Positions 9,437 through 17,270 of a stretch of DNA of 64,000 nt are shown piece after piece. The stretch spans positions 62,001 to 126,000 of the forward strand of contig CAZMRF010000002.1 of assembly GCA_964568735.1 (NCBI GenBank). Direction: 5' to 3'. How positions within the stretch are numbered: position 1 is the stretch's first letter; each line of letters begins with the position of its first letter. The notes below the pieces were generated by a model. That model was not told the DNA's origin, did not search any database, and saw only the letters and a program-made list of their open reading frames with translations. The stretch comes from CAZMRF01 sp964568735 (GTDB lineage Bacteria > Acidobacteriota > Polarisedimenticolia > JACPZX01). The position numbers and the translations under genes were made by a program.

Positions 9437-10663
9437 TTGAAGGTCACCCGCACGCTCTCGATCGCCGCTCTGCTCGCCCTGCTGCTGCCCCTGCCCGTGA
9501 TGGCGGGGGTACGGCCCCCCGGCATGGGCTGGTGCACTCCCGACGCCCTCCAGCAGTCCGGGGCGATTTACCGCATCTGCATGCCGGGGGAGGGGAAGTA
9601 CACCGGCGACCTGGTCATCTGGGCGCACGGCTACGTGGCCTTCAACGAGCCCCTGGCGATCCCGGAGGGCCAGCTCTGCGGCTCGCTGAACAACACCGAG
9701 GTGTGCATCGACGAGCTCGCCAACATGCTGGGCTTCGGCTTCGCCACGACCAGCTACGCCACGAACGGGCTGGCTATCGTCCCCGGCGTGGACGACGTCG
9801 TCGAGCTGGTGCAGCTCTTCGCCGCGCGACACGGGCAGCCGCGCAGGGTCTACCTCGTCGGCGCCTCCGAGGGTGGAATCGTGACGGCCCTGGGCGTCGA
9901 AAGGCACCCCGAGGTCTTCGACGGCGGCCTCTCGATGTGCGGCCCCGTGGGAGATTTCAACCTGACCACCGGCTACTTCGGCGACTTCCGAGTGGTCTTC
10001 GATTACCTGTTCCCCGGGCTCGTCCCGGGAAGCGCCACGGATATTCCGCCGTCGCTGATCGCGGGGTGGGACGACCACTGGGCGAACGTCGTCCGACCGG
10101 CCATGGAAGACCCGGCCAACATGAAGAAGATCCGGCAGCTCCTGCGCGTCACCGGCGCGCCCTACCTCAAGTGGGACTTCGAAACGGTGCTGACGACGAT
10201 CCACGACGGCCTCTGGTACAGCGTCTTCGCCGCCGATGACGCGATCGCGAAGCTCGGAGGGCAGTCCTTCGACAACATCGAGAAGGTCTACAGGGGATCC
10301 TCCGACGACACGATGCTGAACCTGATGGTGCAGAGAGTGGCCGCCTCGCCGGCGGCCCTAGCCACGGTCGAGCAGCTCTACCAGACCAGCGGAATCCTCG
10401 AGCGCCCCCTCATCACCCTGCACACCGACAAGGATCAGCAGATCCCCTACGAGCACGAGATCCTTTACAGGATGAAGGTCCTGGACGAGGGCAGCCGCGC
10501 CTTTCACAGGAACTTCAAGATCAAGCGGTACGGCCACTGCGCCTTCAACCTCGGCGAGGTGCTCGTGGCATTCGGCGTCCTCGTCTACGACGTCACGCAG
10601 CAGCCCGTTGAAGGGTTGAACGCGATCGTGAAGGACCTCGAGCCCGCCGCCTCACATCATTGA
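9437..10663 (+). CDS. secreted alpha/beta-hydrolase
   Basis: The protein is 408 residues with an N-terminal signal (LSIAALLALLLPLPVMAG). The hydrolase fold is supported by a nucleophile elbow GASEGG, an acid in HTDKDQQIPYEHE and a C-terminal histidine in KRYGHCAFN, which together make a plausible Ser-Asp-His triad. Four cysteines near the start (WCTPDAL, RICMPG, LCGS, EVCIDE) suggest disulfides and export. I chose TTG 9437 because AGGAGGAGGAGG lies about 10 nt upstream and the signal peptide starts there. An ATG at 9365 in the same frame would add 24 non-signal-like residues. It could be an esterase, a lipase-like enzyme or a peptidase; the substrate is not evident. Confidence 0.75.
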   Translation: MKVTRTLSIAALLALLLPLPVMAGVRPPGMGWCTPDALQQSGAIYRICMPGEGKYTGDLVIWAHGYVAFNEPLAIPEGQLCGSLNNTEVCIDELANMLGFGFATTSYATNGLAIVPGVDDVVELVQLFAARHGQPRRVYLVGASEGGIVTALGVERHPEVFDGGLSMCGPVGDFNLTTGYFGDFRVVFDYLFPGLVPGSATDIPPSLIAGWDDHWANVVRPAMEDPANMKKIRQLLRVTGAPYLKWDFETVLTTIHDGLWYSVFAADDAIAKLGGQSFDNIEKVYRGSSDDTMLNLMVQRVAASPAALATVEQLYQTSGILERPLITLHTDKDQQIPYEHEILYRMKVLDEGSRAFHRNFKIKRYGHCAFNLGEVLVAFGVLVYDVTQQPVEGLNAIVKDLEPAASHH

Positions 10664-10735
10664 TCCTCGCCGCGCCCGGCAGCTAGGATCCCCTGGCCCG
10701 AAGCAGCCCATTCCCGCGCGGAGTCCACGCGAAGC

Positions 10736-12424
10736 GTGCGAAAACTCATCCTCAGCCTGCTCGCCGCGGGAGCACTCGCTCCGTCACCCTGCCAGGCTCA
10801 CGGCATCCCGCACAACGAAGCGCAGGTCAACGCCTGGACGACCGGCGATCAGAAGGGACCCCGCCTCGCGAGGACCGAGCACGGCGACGTCTTTTTCGTC
10901 TGGGAGAGCGACGATCAGGATCTGAGCGGTCCCGGGATCTTCGGCTCCTTGGGGGATCACTTCGGCCTGCCCATCAGGTCGGAATTCCAGGTGAACAGCT
11001 TCACGAGCGGCGCCCAGACCTCACCCGACGTCGCCCGGAACGGGCTCGACGACTTCATGGTCGTCTGGTCCGGCGCTTACCTCGACGGGGACGATTCGGG
11101 GATCGCCGCACGCCTCTTCGATCCGTCGGGTCAGGAGGTCGGCGGCGAGATCATCGTGAACTCCTGGACGACGGCCGCCCAATCGACACCGTCGGTGGCC
11201 GCGCTAGCCGCAGGCGGCTTTGTCGTGGCCTGGAGCGATGAGGGCGGGGCTGACGGGTCGGGTGCCGGGATTCGCGCCCGGCTCCTCGACGCGAACGGCA
11301 CCTCCCTGGGAGGCGAGTTCCAGGTGAACAGCTACACGACGGGAGATCAGGTCAGCCCCTCGACCGCGGGGGATGGCCTCGGGGGATTCGTCGTGGCCTG
11401 GAGCGGCTCGGGCCCCGATGATACCGGCGGAGTCTTCGCCCGGCGCTTCGACAGCGGCGGCTCACCCCTCGGCCCCGAGCTCGGCGTGAACGACTTCACG
11501 ACGGGCAGCCAGCTCCTCCCTCGCGTGGGTGTGGATGGGGCGGGCGCCTTCACGATCGTCTGGAGCGGACCCGGCGAAGGCGACGGAGACGGGGGGATCT
11601 CCATCAAGAATTTCGATTCGGCCGGGCAGCCCATCGGGCAGGAGACCCTGGTCAATTCCTTCACCTCGGGCTCCCAGTCGTCTCCCTCGATCGGCACCGG
11701 CGACGGAGGCGAGTTCATGGTCGCCTGGCAGAGCGAGATCGTGGATGGCTCCGCGCTCGGGATCTCGGCGCAGATCTTCGATCCCACGGGCTTGAGAATG
11801 CGCGGCAACTTCCTGGTGAACACCTGGACGACGGGGAACCAGGCCGCGCCCAGCGTCGCCGTCGATCCCAACGGCTTCGTCCTCGCCTGGCAGAGTGATG
11901 GGCAGGACGGATCCGGCTACGGCGTCTTCCAGCGTCCCTATCCTCCGCCCGGGCTCTGCCTCTCGGGAGACGCGGATGGGGACGAGGTCTGCCAGGACAA
12001 CGACAACTGTCCGGGGACGGCCAACACGGGGCAGGAGGACTTCGACGCCGACCTCGTCGGGGAGGCCTGCGACGTCTCGATCACGGCGCCGCTGCAGGGA
12101 GATCTTCTCGACTGCACCGATCCGCGAAACAGCCGCCCCACCGTCGCCTGGGATCCGGGCGACTACGACCGCTTCAAGGTCTTCCTCTCCTCCTCGTCGC
12201 TCTTCGGGAAGCGGCTCCGCGTCTCGAGCGGCGACTGGAAGGCGATCACCGACTGGACCCCCAGCACGAGCAAGTGGAAGAACGCCTGCGCTCTCGCCGC
12301 CAGCGCCGACCCGCAGAACCCGGTGATCTTCATCCGCGTCGAGGGGAAAGACACCGACCTGGGGAAGGGAGACCTCCTCCGAGAGAGCTTCAGCGCCGTC
12401 GTCGACGTCGACGTCGCTCCCTGA
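10736..12424 (+). CDS. secreted seven-repeat protein with calcium-binding-like segment (copy 1)
   Basis: 562 residues. GTG 10736 is followed by a signal peptide (LILSLLAAGALAPSPCQA). Residues ~27-405 are seven degenerate repeats of ~54 residues, each reading roughly GGEFQVNSWTTGxQxxP, then VAWxSxxxDG and ARLFDxxG; the spacing suggests a beta-propeller or stacked-sheet fold. Next comes a thrombospondin-type-3-like segment (GDADGDEVCQDNDNCPGT) likely to bind calcium. A C-terminal domain of ~130 residues follows, with paired cysteines (LLDCTDPRNSRPTVAWDPGDY). A paralogue with the same architecture is at 17271-18971. It is probably an extracellular or surface protein. Function is not assignable. 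Confidence 0.8.
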   Translation: MRKLILSLLAAGALAPSPCQAHGIPHNEAQVNAWTTGDQKGPRLARTEHGDVFFVWESDDQDLSGPGIFGSLGDHFGLPIRSEFQVNSFTSGAQTSPDVARNGLDDFMVVWSGAYLDGDDSGIAARLFDPSGQEVGGEIIVNSWTTAAQSTPSVAALAAGGFVVAWSDEGGADGSGAGIRARLLDANGTSLGGEFQVNSYTTGDQVSPSTAGDGLGGFVVAWSGSGPDDTGGVFARRFDSGGSPLGPELGVNDFTTGSQLLPRVGVDGAGAFTIVWSGPGEGDGDGGISIKNFDSAGQPIGQETLVNSFTSGSQSSPSIGTGDGGEFMVAWQSEIVDGSALGISAQIFDPTGLRMRGNFLVNTWTTGNQAAPSVAVDPNGFVLAWQSDGQDGSGYGVFQRPYPPPGLCLSGDADGDEVCQDNDNCPGTANTGQEDFDADLVGEACDVSITAPLQGDLLDCTDPRNSRPTVAWDPGDYDRFKVFLSSSSLFGKRLRVSSGDWKAITDWTPSTSKWKNACALAASADPQNPVIFIRVEGKDTDLGKGDLLRESFSAVVDVDVAP

Positions 12425-12441
12425 TCGCGCACCGCGACGTT

Positions 12442-12564
12442 GGCGCGGGGCGGAGGGTCGCCCGGAGCGTACGTCTGGAGGCCGGCCGAGATTCGTGATG
12501 TGTCCTCGACGTTCCTCCGGCCGAAAGTAGGAGCGCAGGGCGGCCCTCCGTCCCGCGCTGAGTG
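12442..12564. repeat. palindromic interspersed element, copy A
   Basis: A 123-bp element with 21-nt terminal inverted arms (12443-12463 and 12538-12558), complementary at 19 of 21 positions with the two mismatches forming G-U pairs in RNA. An inner GGCCGG/CCGGCC pair lies near 12480-12522. A second copy in inverse orientation is at 50924-51048. The two copies are nearly identical over ~45 nt at each end and diverge in the central ~30 nt. It fills the gap between convergent genes 10736-12424 and 12585-15485, so it could act as a bidirectional terminator or be a REP/MITE-like sequence inserted there. Confidence 0.85.
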
Positions 12565-12584
12565 CGAGAGGTATGGACGAGTGA

Positions 12585-15485
12585 TCAGGGCGTGTGGCTC
12601 GTTGCGGGGCCCGCAGGGTCAAGCATGAAGGCGGCGTCGACGGGGCGGACGGGGCGGACGAGCCAGAGCGGGCGGCGGAGTCCGCCGGGCCCCGGGGCCG
12701 GCCGCGCGAGGCGCAGCCACTCCTTGTAGATCTCCATCGACCTCGCCGTATCCACCTCGACGTCGCCGTAGCGATCGTCCGGCCCGGCTCTCTCGATGCG
12801 AATCTTCTGATGCCAGCAGTGCATCCCGGAGACGGGATCCGGGTGGACGGGGAAAGCGAGATTCTGGTGCACGCCCGCCTCGCGCCACCAGATCCTCTCC
12901 GAATCGGGGTCCTCGCTCTTGAAGGGCTCGATCCCCTCCACCTGCCGGAGCCGCCAGCGGCCCCCGCGGTGGCGCTCGAGCGTCACCTTCGCGGTCCCCC
13001 ACCGGCTCCCTCCCCGGTCGGAGAGGCGCCACCGCCCGAGGTGGTGCGAGCAGGCGGCGACTCCCGGGCGGATCCCCTCCGTCAACCAGGCGCGATTCAC
13101 GAAGTGGCCGATCTCGGTAATCACCTTGACCAGGTCCCCCGTCTCCAGCCCGGCTCGCGCGGCGTCCTCGGGATGGATGAGGACGGGGTTGCGATGCGAG
13201 ATCTCCGTCAGCCACTTCGAGTTCGCGGAGCGCGTGTGGATCAAGGTCGGCAGCCGGAAAGTGGGGAGGAGGACCATCTCGCCCTTCGAGCGATCCAGGG
13301 CCTCCGGGTGCACGTGGCTGTGGAGGTAGCCCGGGAGCGCCTCCTCGGGCCAGGCCCACTCCTTGAGCGTGTCGCTGAAGAACTCCAGCTTCCGCGACGG
13401 CGTGGTGAAGCCGCGCCTCGCGACCCCGTCGATCATCACGCCGACGGCCGTCCCCTTTTTCCGGACGACGCCTGTGCCGGCCTCGACCGAGGCTCCCTCC
13501 ATCTCGCCGGCCTCCAGAGGAGTCTCGTGCAGCTCCTGCACCTCGCGGCGAACCTCGAAGGCCCCGAAGCGCCGCATGTACTCGAGCGGCGTCAATCCAT
13601 GGCCGGCGGCCGCCTCGGGAAGGCCCGGCACCGCGTTCTCGAAGATCCAGCGGTAGTACTCGTCCACGGTGAGCTTCTCGCCGGGGCGGTAGGGCGACTC
13701 GAACCAGCGGCGGATGCCCAGCGCGCCGTGAGGATCGATCCGCCAGGAGAGCTCGATCCAGAACTCGTCCTCTTCCCAGACCTCTCCGGGGTTGGTCTCC
13801 CAGGTCCAGCGTGTCTTCTCGCCGCGCCTCTCCGCCGCCGCGCGGAGGACCGGCTGGCGGAAGGAGATCCAGGATCCGGCGTGCGTCTCCTGGCTCATCA
13901 GGTCGTGGCGCTCCGAGCCGTGTCCCATCGGCAGGACGTAGTCGGCGAAGATCGCCGTCTCGCTCCATGTCGGCGTCAGCGCGACGTGGCAGCCGACCTT
14001 CGACTCGTCCGAGAGGACCTCGATCCATGTGAAGCCGTCGGGGTTCGTCCAGACCGGGTTGTAGACGCGGGTGAAGTAGGTGTCGAGCTTCCCTCTTCCT
14101 TCCTTCAGGAAGTGAGCGAGGAGGAAGGACATCTCGTAGTGCGCCAGAGGCCACTCCCTGGGAAAGAGGAGCTCGTTCCACCGATCGGTCGGCGGCGGCG
14201 AGGTACAGGTCGTGATGGCGTGCTTGTTCCAGGCCGCGGGTGAGGTCCCTCCCTTCCGCCCCACCGCACCGGCCACGGCCGAGAGCAGGCCGAGGGCGCG
14301 CGCCACCTGCCAACCCCCGAGGTGGCCGGAGGCGGCCCCCCGCCAGACGTGGGACGAGAAGGCGCCGTGAGCCGCGGCGATCCCGTGGGCGACCTCGACG
14401 ATGCGGGCGGCGGATACGCCGCTCTCCTGCTCGGCGTACTCGGGCGTAAAGGGGGCATACAGCTCGAGGAGCCTTGCGACAAAGGTCTCGAATGTAACCG
14501 GAGATCCGGGGTCCTCCTCGCGGAGGTAGTGCTCCCAGTTCATCCAGCGCCGCATGTACTCCGCGTCGTGAGAGCCCTCCCGGAGGATCACCATCGCCAT
14601 CGCGAGGAGCACCGCCGCCTCGCTCCCCGGGCGCGTCGGCATCCAGTAGTCCGCCATGCTGGCCGTATTGGACAGGCGGGGATCCATCACGGCGATCCGC
14701 GCCCCCTTCACCTTCGCCTCGATGATCCGCTGGGCGTGAGGATTGAAGTAGTGACCCGTCTCCAGGTGGGAGGAGAGGAGCAGGATGAACCGGGCGTTGG
14801 CGTGATCCGGCGAGGGACGATCCGAGCCCGTCCAGAGCTGGTAGCCCACTCGGGCCGAAGACGAGCAGACGTTCGTGTGGCTATTGTGGCCGTCGAGCCC
14901 CCAGCCCCTCAACACCCACTCCATGAACTTGTCGTGGCCGGGGCGCCCGACGTGGTACATGACCTCGTCGTGGCGCTTCTCCTCGAGGGCCCGGCGTATC
15001 CGGGCCGCGAGGGCGTCGAGCACCTCGTCCCACGAGACCCGCTCCCAGCGATCCTCGCCGCGCTTTCCGGCACGGCGCAGCGGAAAGAGGATCCGCTCGG
15101 GGTCGGTGATCTGGTTGATCGTCGCCGGCCCCTTCGCGCAGTTCCGGCCGCGGCTCCCGGGGTGGAGAGGGTTCCCCTCGAAGCGCCGGATCCTGCCGCT
15201 CTCCTTGTCGACGTAGGCCAGCAGCCCGCAGGCGGCCTCGCAGTTGAAGCAGATCGTGGGGACGAGCGTGTAAGCCTTCTTGACCCGGCGGGGCCATGCC
15301 GCGGCGTCGTACTCCTCCCAGTGATCCCAGAGCTCCGGCGCCGGATAGGCCGAAAGCGGTGCGCCGCGGCGGGGCTCCGCCTCGGGCGGATCCGGGGGCG
15401 AGCCCTTGCGCGAGAGCCGGCGGAAGAACCGCTCGACGGCTCCCGGCCGGAACCCCCGCTGCCTCCCCTGCCGCGAGGTGCTCAC
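12585..15485 (-). CDS. molybdopterin-dependent oxidoreductase catalytic subunit
   Basis: 966 residues of the DMSO-reductase superfamily. An N-terminal [4Fe-4S] site has Cys79, Cys82, Cys86 and Cys116 (CFNCEAAC ... RNCAKG). Domains for bis-MGD binding follow, with the likely molybdenum ligand Cys207 in HTNVCSSS, then VMDPRLSNTASMADYWMPTR and a C-terminal dinucleotide-binding domain (FRLPTLIHTRSANSKW, HPEDAARAGLETGD). The start is GTG 15485, overlapping the stop of the upstream FeS/NrfD gene by four bases (GTGA). No twin-arginine signal is visible, so the subunit probably stays cytoplasmic. The substrate is unknown: a polysulfide/thiosulfate-, arsenate- or other quinone-linked reductase or oxidase are all possible. 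Confidence 0.88.
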   Translation of the reverse strand: MSTSRQGRQRGFRPGAVERFFRRLSRKGSPPDPPEAEPRRGAPLSAYPAPELWDHWEEYDAAAWPRRVKKAYTLVPTICFNCEAACGLLAYVDKESGRIRRFEGNPLHPGSRGRNCAKGPATINQITDPERILFPLRRAGKRGEDRWERVSWDEVLDALAARIRRALEEKRHDEVMYHVGRPGHDKFMEWVLRGWGLDGHNSHTNVCSSSARVGYQLWTGSDRPSPDHANARFILLLSSHLETGHYFNPHAQRIIEAKVKGARIAVMDPRLSNTASMADYWMPTRPGSEAAVLLAMAMVILREGSHDAEYMRRWMNWEHYLREEDPGSPVTFETFVARLLELYAPFTPEYAEQESGVSAARIVEVAHGIAAAHGAFSSHVWRGAASGHLGGWQVARALGLLSAVAGAVGRKGGTSPAAWNKHAITTCTSPPPTDRWNELLFPREWPLAHYEMSFLLAHFLKEGRGKLDTYFTRVYNPVWTNPDGFTWIEVLSDESKVGCHVALTPTWSETAIFADYVLPMGHGSERHDLMSQETHAGSWISFRQPVLRAAAERRGEKTRWTWETNPGEVWEEDEFWIELSWRIDPHGALGIRRWFESPYRPGEKLTVDEYYRWIFENAVPGLPEAAAGHGLTPLEYMRRFGAFEVRREVQELHETPLEAGEMEGASVEAGTGVVRKKGTAVGVMIDGVARRGFTTPSRKLEFFSDTLKEWAWPEEALPGYLHSHVHPEALDRSKGEMVLLPTFRLPTLIHTRSANSKWLTEISHRNPVLIHPEDAARAGLETGDLVKVITEIGHFVNRAWLTEGIRPGVAACSHHLGRWRLSDRGGSRWGTAKVTLERHRGGRWRLRQVEGIEPFKSEDPDSERIWWREAGVHQNLAFPVHPDPVSGMHCWHQKIRIERAGPDDRYGDVEVDTARSMEIYKEWLRLARPAPGPGGLRRPLWLVRPVRPVDAAFMLDPAGPATSHTP

Positions 15486-17131
15486 GAAAGGGCCACCGAC
15501 TGCCCGGCCCGCACGTAGAGATGCTCCCATGCGAGGAGCCCGCCGAGCACGAGAAGAGCGGCCAGGGGGAGGAGCGGCTGCCAGCCGGTCAGGATCAGCG
15601 CCAGCGGGAGGAGGTGCCCCGCGACGACCACCCCCTGGCGCAGGACGCGGCCGGGAGCCCCGCGCAACAGCCATTGCGCGGCGGAAGTGGCGTCGGCAGT
15701 CGGGTGGACAGCGTAGATTTCCATCGCGATCGCGAGGGCGTTGATCACGAGGAGAGCCGCCATCAGGGCGCCGGCCGGAATGCCGCCGGGGGCGGGAAGC
15801 GGGAGGTAGCTCATTGCGCTCGCGCGCGCGATAAGGAGCGTGGCCACCCCCGCGAGCAGCGCCTGTACGAGGAGGTGGAGCGGGAGAAGCGGGCTCTGCC
15901 AGAGATCCCGGCCCTTGCACTGCCAGAAGAGGAAGGCCGTGTAGGCGGCGCCTCCCGCCGCGGCGACCGCGGTCGGCAGGGCGAGAAGACGCCAGACGAG
16001 CTCGTTGTGCAGGAGCCGGGCCGCGAGCATGGCCGTAGCGAGGAGCCCGAAGACGAGAAGGATGTACGAGCCCCGCGTGAGCCACGAGGACCACTGGGGC
16101 CGGGTCAGGACGCGCAGGAAGCGGTCGGGCCGCTTGAGGTCGGCGACGAGCAGGACCCCCGTCGCTGCAAGGAAGACCAGCGACAGGACGGTTCCCGTCA
16201 GGCGCAGGTTGCCGTGATCGGCGGAGGCGCCCCAGCCCCACAAGAAGGGGGTGACCATCATCAGCCCGCAGGCGATCGACTTGGTCCACAGGTATGCGGA
16301 GATCTTCCAGCCCCAGGAATCCTGGTGCGTCTGTCCCGTGTCGTAGACACGGCCGGCCCTGTCAGCCTTCTCTCCAAGCACCGCGCGGACGCGATCCCAG
16401 ACTTCGTCGCCGAGCAGGCCTCTCCCCTCCTTCTCGCCTGAGCCGCCCGGCCGCTCCCCATCCATCCCGCGCTGCACGGAGGCCGGCCCGATCCCCGCGG
16501 CGGGGGCGCGGGGCGTAACGCCCGACTCGCGCCCCTGGCTCGTCATGTAGCTCGCTTGCGGGGGGGCGGCGGAGGGGGTGAGGGAAGCTTCGTCGGCGTC
16601 GATGTAGAAGACCTTCGGCACCGTTCCCTTTTCGGGCTTGCGGACCTGGATGGGGAGGAGCCGGGTCAGGCGCGCAATCTCCGAGTCCGCATCGTCGAGG
16701 TCGCCGGCCACGATGGCCTGCACCGGGCAGACGACGACACAGGGAGGCTGGAGGTTCACCTCGACACGGTGAGCGCAGTAGTTGCACTTCGCGGCCGTGT
16801 CGGATCGCGGGTCGATGTAGATCGCGTCGTAGGGGCAGCCCTGGATGCAGGCCTTGCACCCGATGCACCGCTCCGAGTCGAAGTCCACGATCCCGTCCGA
16901 CCTCGTATAGATCGCGGAGACGGGACAGATGGTCTCGCAGGGGGCGTCCTCGCAGTGGTTGCACCTCATGACGCTGAAGAAGCGGCGGGTATCCGGGAAG
17001 GCCCCCTTCTCGACGTACTTCACCCAGGTCCGGTTGACGCCGAGGGGCACATCGTGCTCGGCCTTGCAGGCGACGGTGCACGCATGGCAGCCGATGCACT
17101 TGCGGTTGTCGATGACGAACCCGTACTTCAC
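15482..17131 (-). CDS. fused four-cluster ferredoxin / NrfD-type membrane subunit
   Basis: 549 residues joining two subunits that are usually separate. Residues ~1-190 are a PsrB/HybA-like electron-transfer module with four cysteine groups (CIGCHACTVAC, CNHCEDAPCETICP, CIGCKACIQGCP, CNYCAHR...CVVVCP), enough for four [4Fe-4S] clusters. A polar linker (~190-280) leads to an NrfD/PsrC-like quinol-binding region with about eight or more membrane helices (KSIACGLMMVTPFLWGWG onward). The start is GTG 17131, preceded by GGAGAGGA; longer in-frame starts add unlikely residues. It is first in a two-gene operon with the molybdopterin subunit and would pass electrons between the quinone pool and that enzyme. 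Confidence 0.88.
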   Translation of the reverse strand: MKYGFVIDNRKCIGCHACTVACKAEHDVPLGVNRTWVKYVEKGAFPDTRRFFSVMRCNHCEDAPCETICPVSAIYTRSDGIVDFDSERCIGCKACIQGCPYDAIYIDPRSDTAAKCNYCAHRVEVNLQPPCVVVCPVQAIVAGDLDDADSEIARLTRLLPIQVRKPEKGTVPKVFYIDADEASLTPSAAPPQASYMTSQGRESGVTPRAPAAGIGPASVQRGMDGERPGGSGEKEGRGLLGDEVWDRVRAVLGEKADRAGRVYDTGQTHQDSWGWKISAYLWTKSIACGLMMVTPFLWGWGASADHGNLRLTGTVLSLVFLAATGVLLVADLKRPDRFLRVLTRPQWSSWLTRGSYILLVFGLLATAMLAARLLHNELVWRLLALPTAVAAAGGAAYTAFLFWQCKGRDLWQSPLLPLHLLVQALLAGVATLLIARASAMSYLPLPAPGGIPAGALMAALLVINALAIAMEIYAVHPTADATSAAQWLLRGAPGRVLRQGVVVAGHLLPLALILTGWQPLLPLAALLVLGGLLAWEHLYVRAGQSVALS

Positions 17132-17270
17132 GCGATCCTCTCCCCGAGGGCGGCACAGTCTACATGAAGGCAGCGGTCGCAGAGGAAGGATTGACGGAGG
17201 GTGCCCGGATCCGTAGATTCCCGGAGTCCAGCCGGCCCGCTTCCTGCCTCCGGCCCGGACGAAGATCACC

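Noticed and set aside
15486..16289. N-terminal extension of the molybdopterin subunit
   Set aside because: The frame is open for 268 more codons, but this overlaps the NrfD coding region. The GTGA overlap at 15482-15485 gives a natural start.
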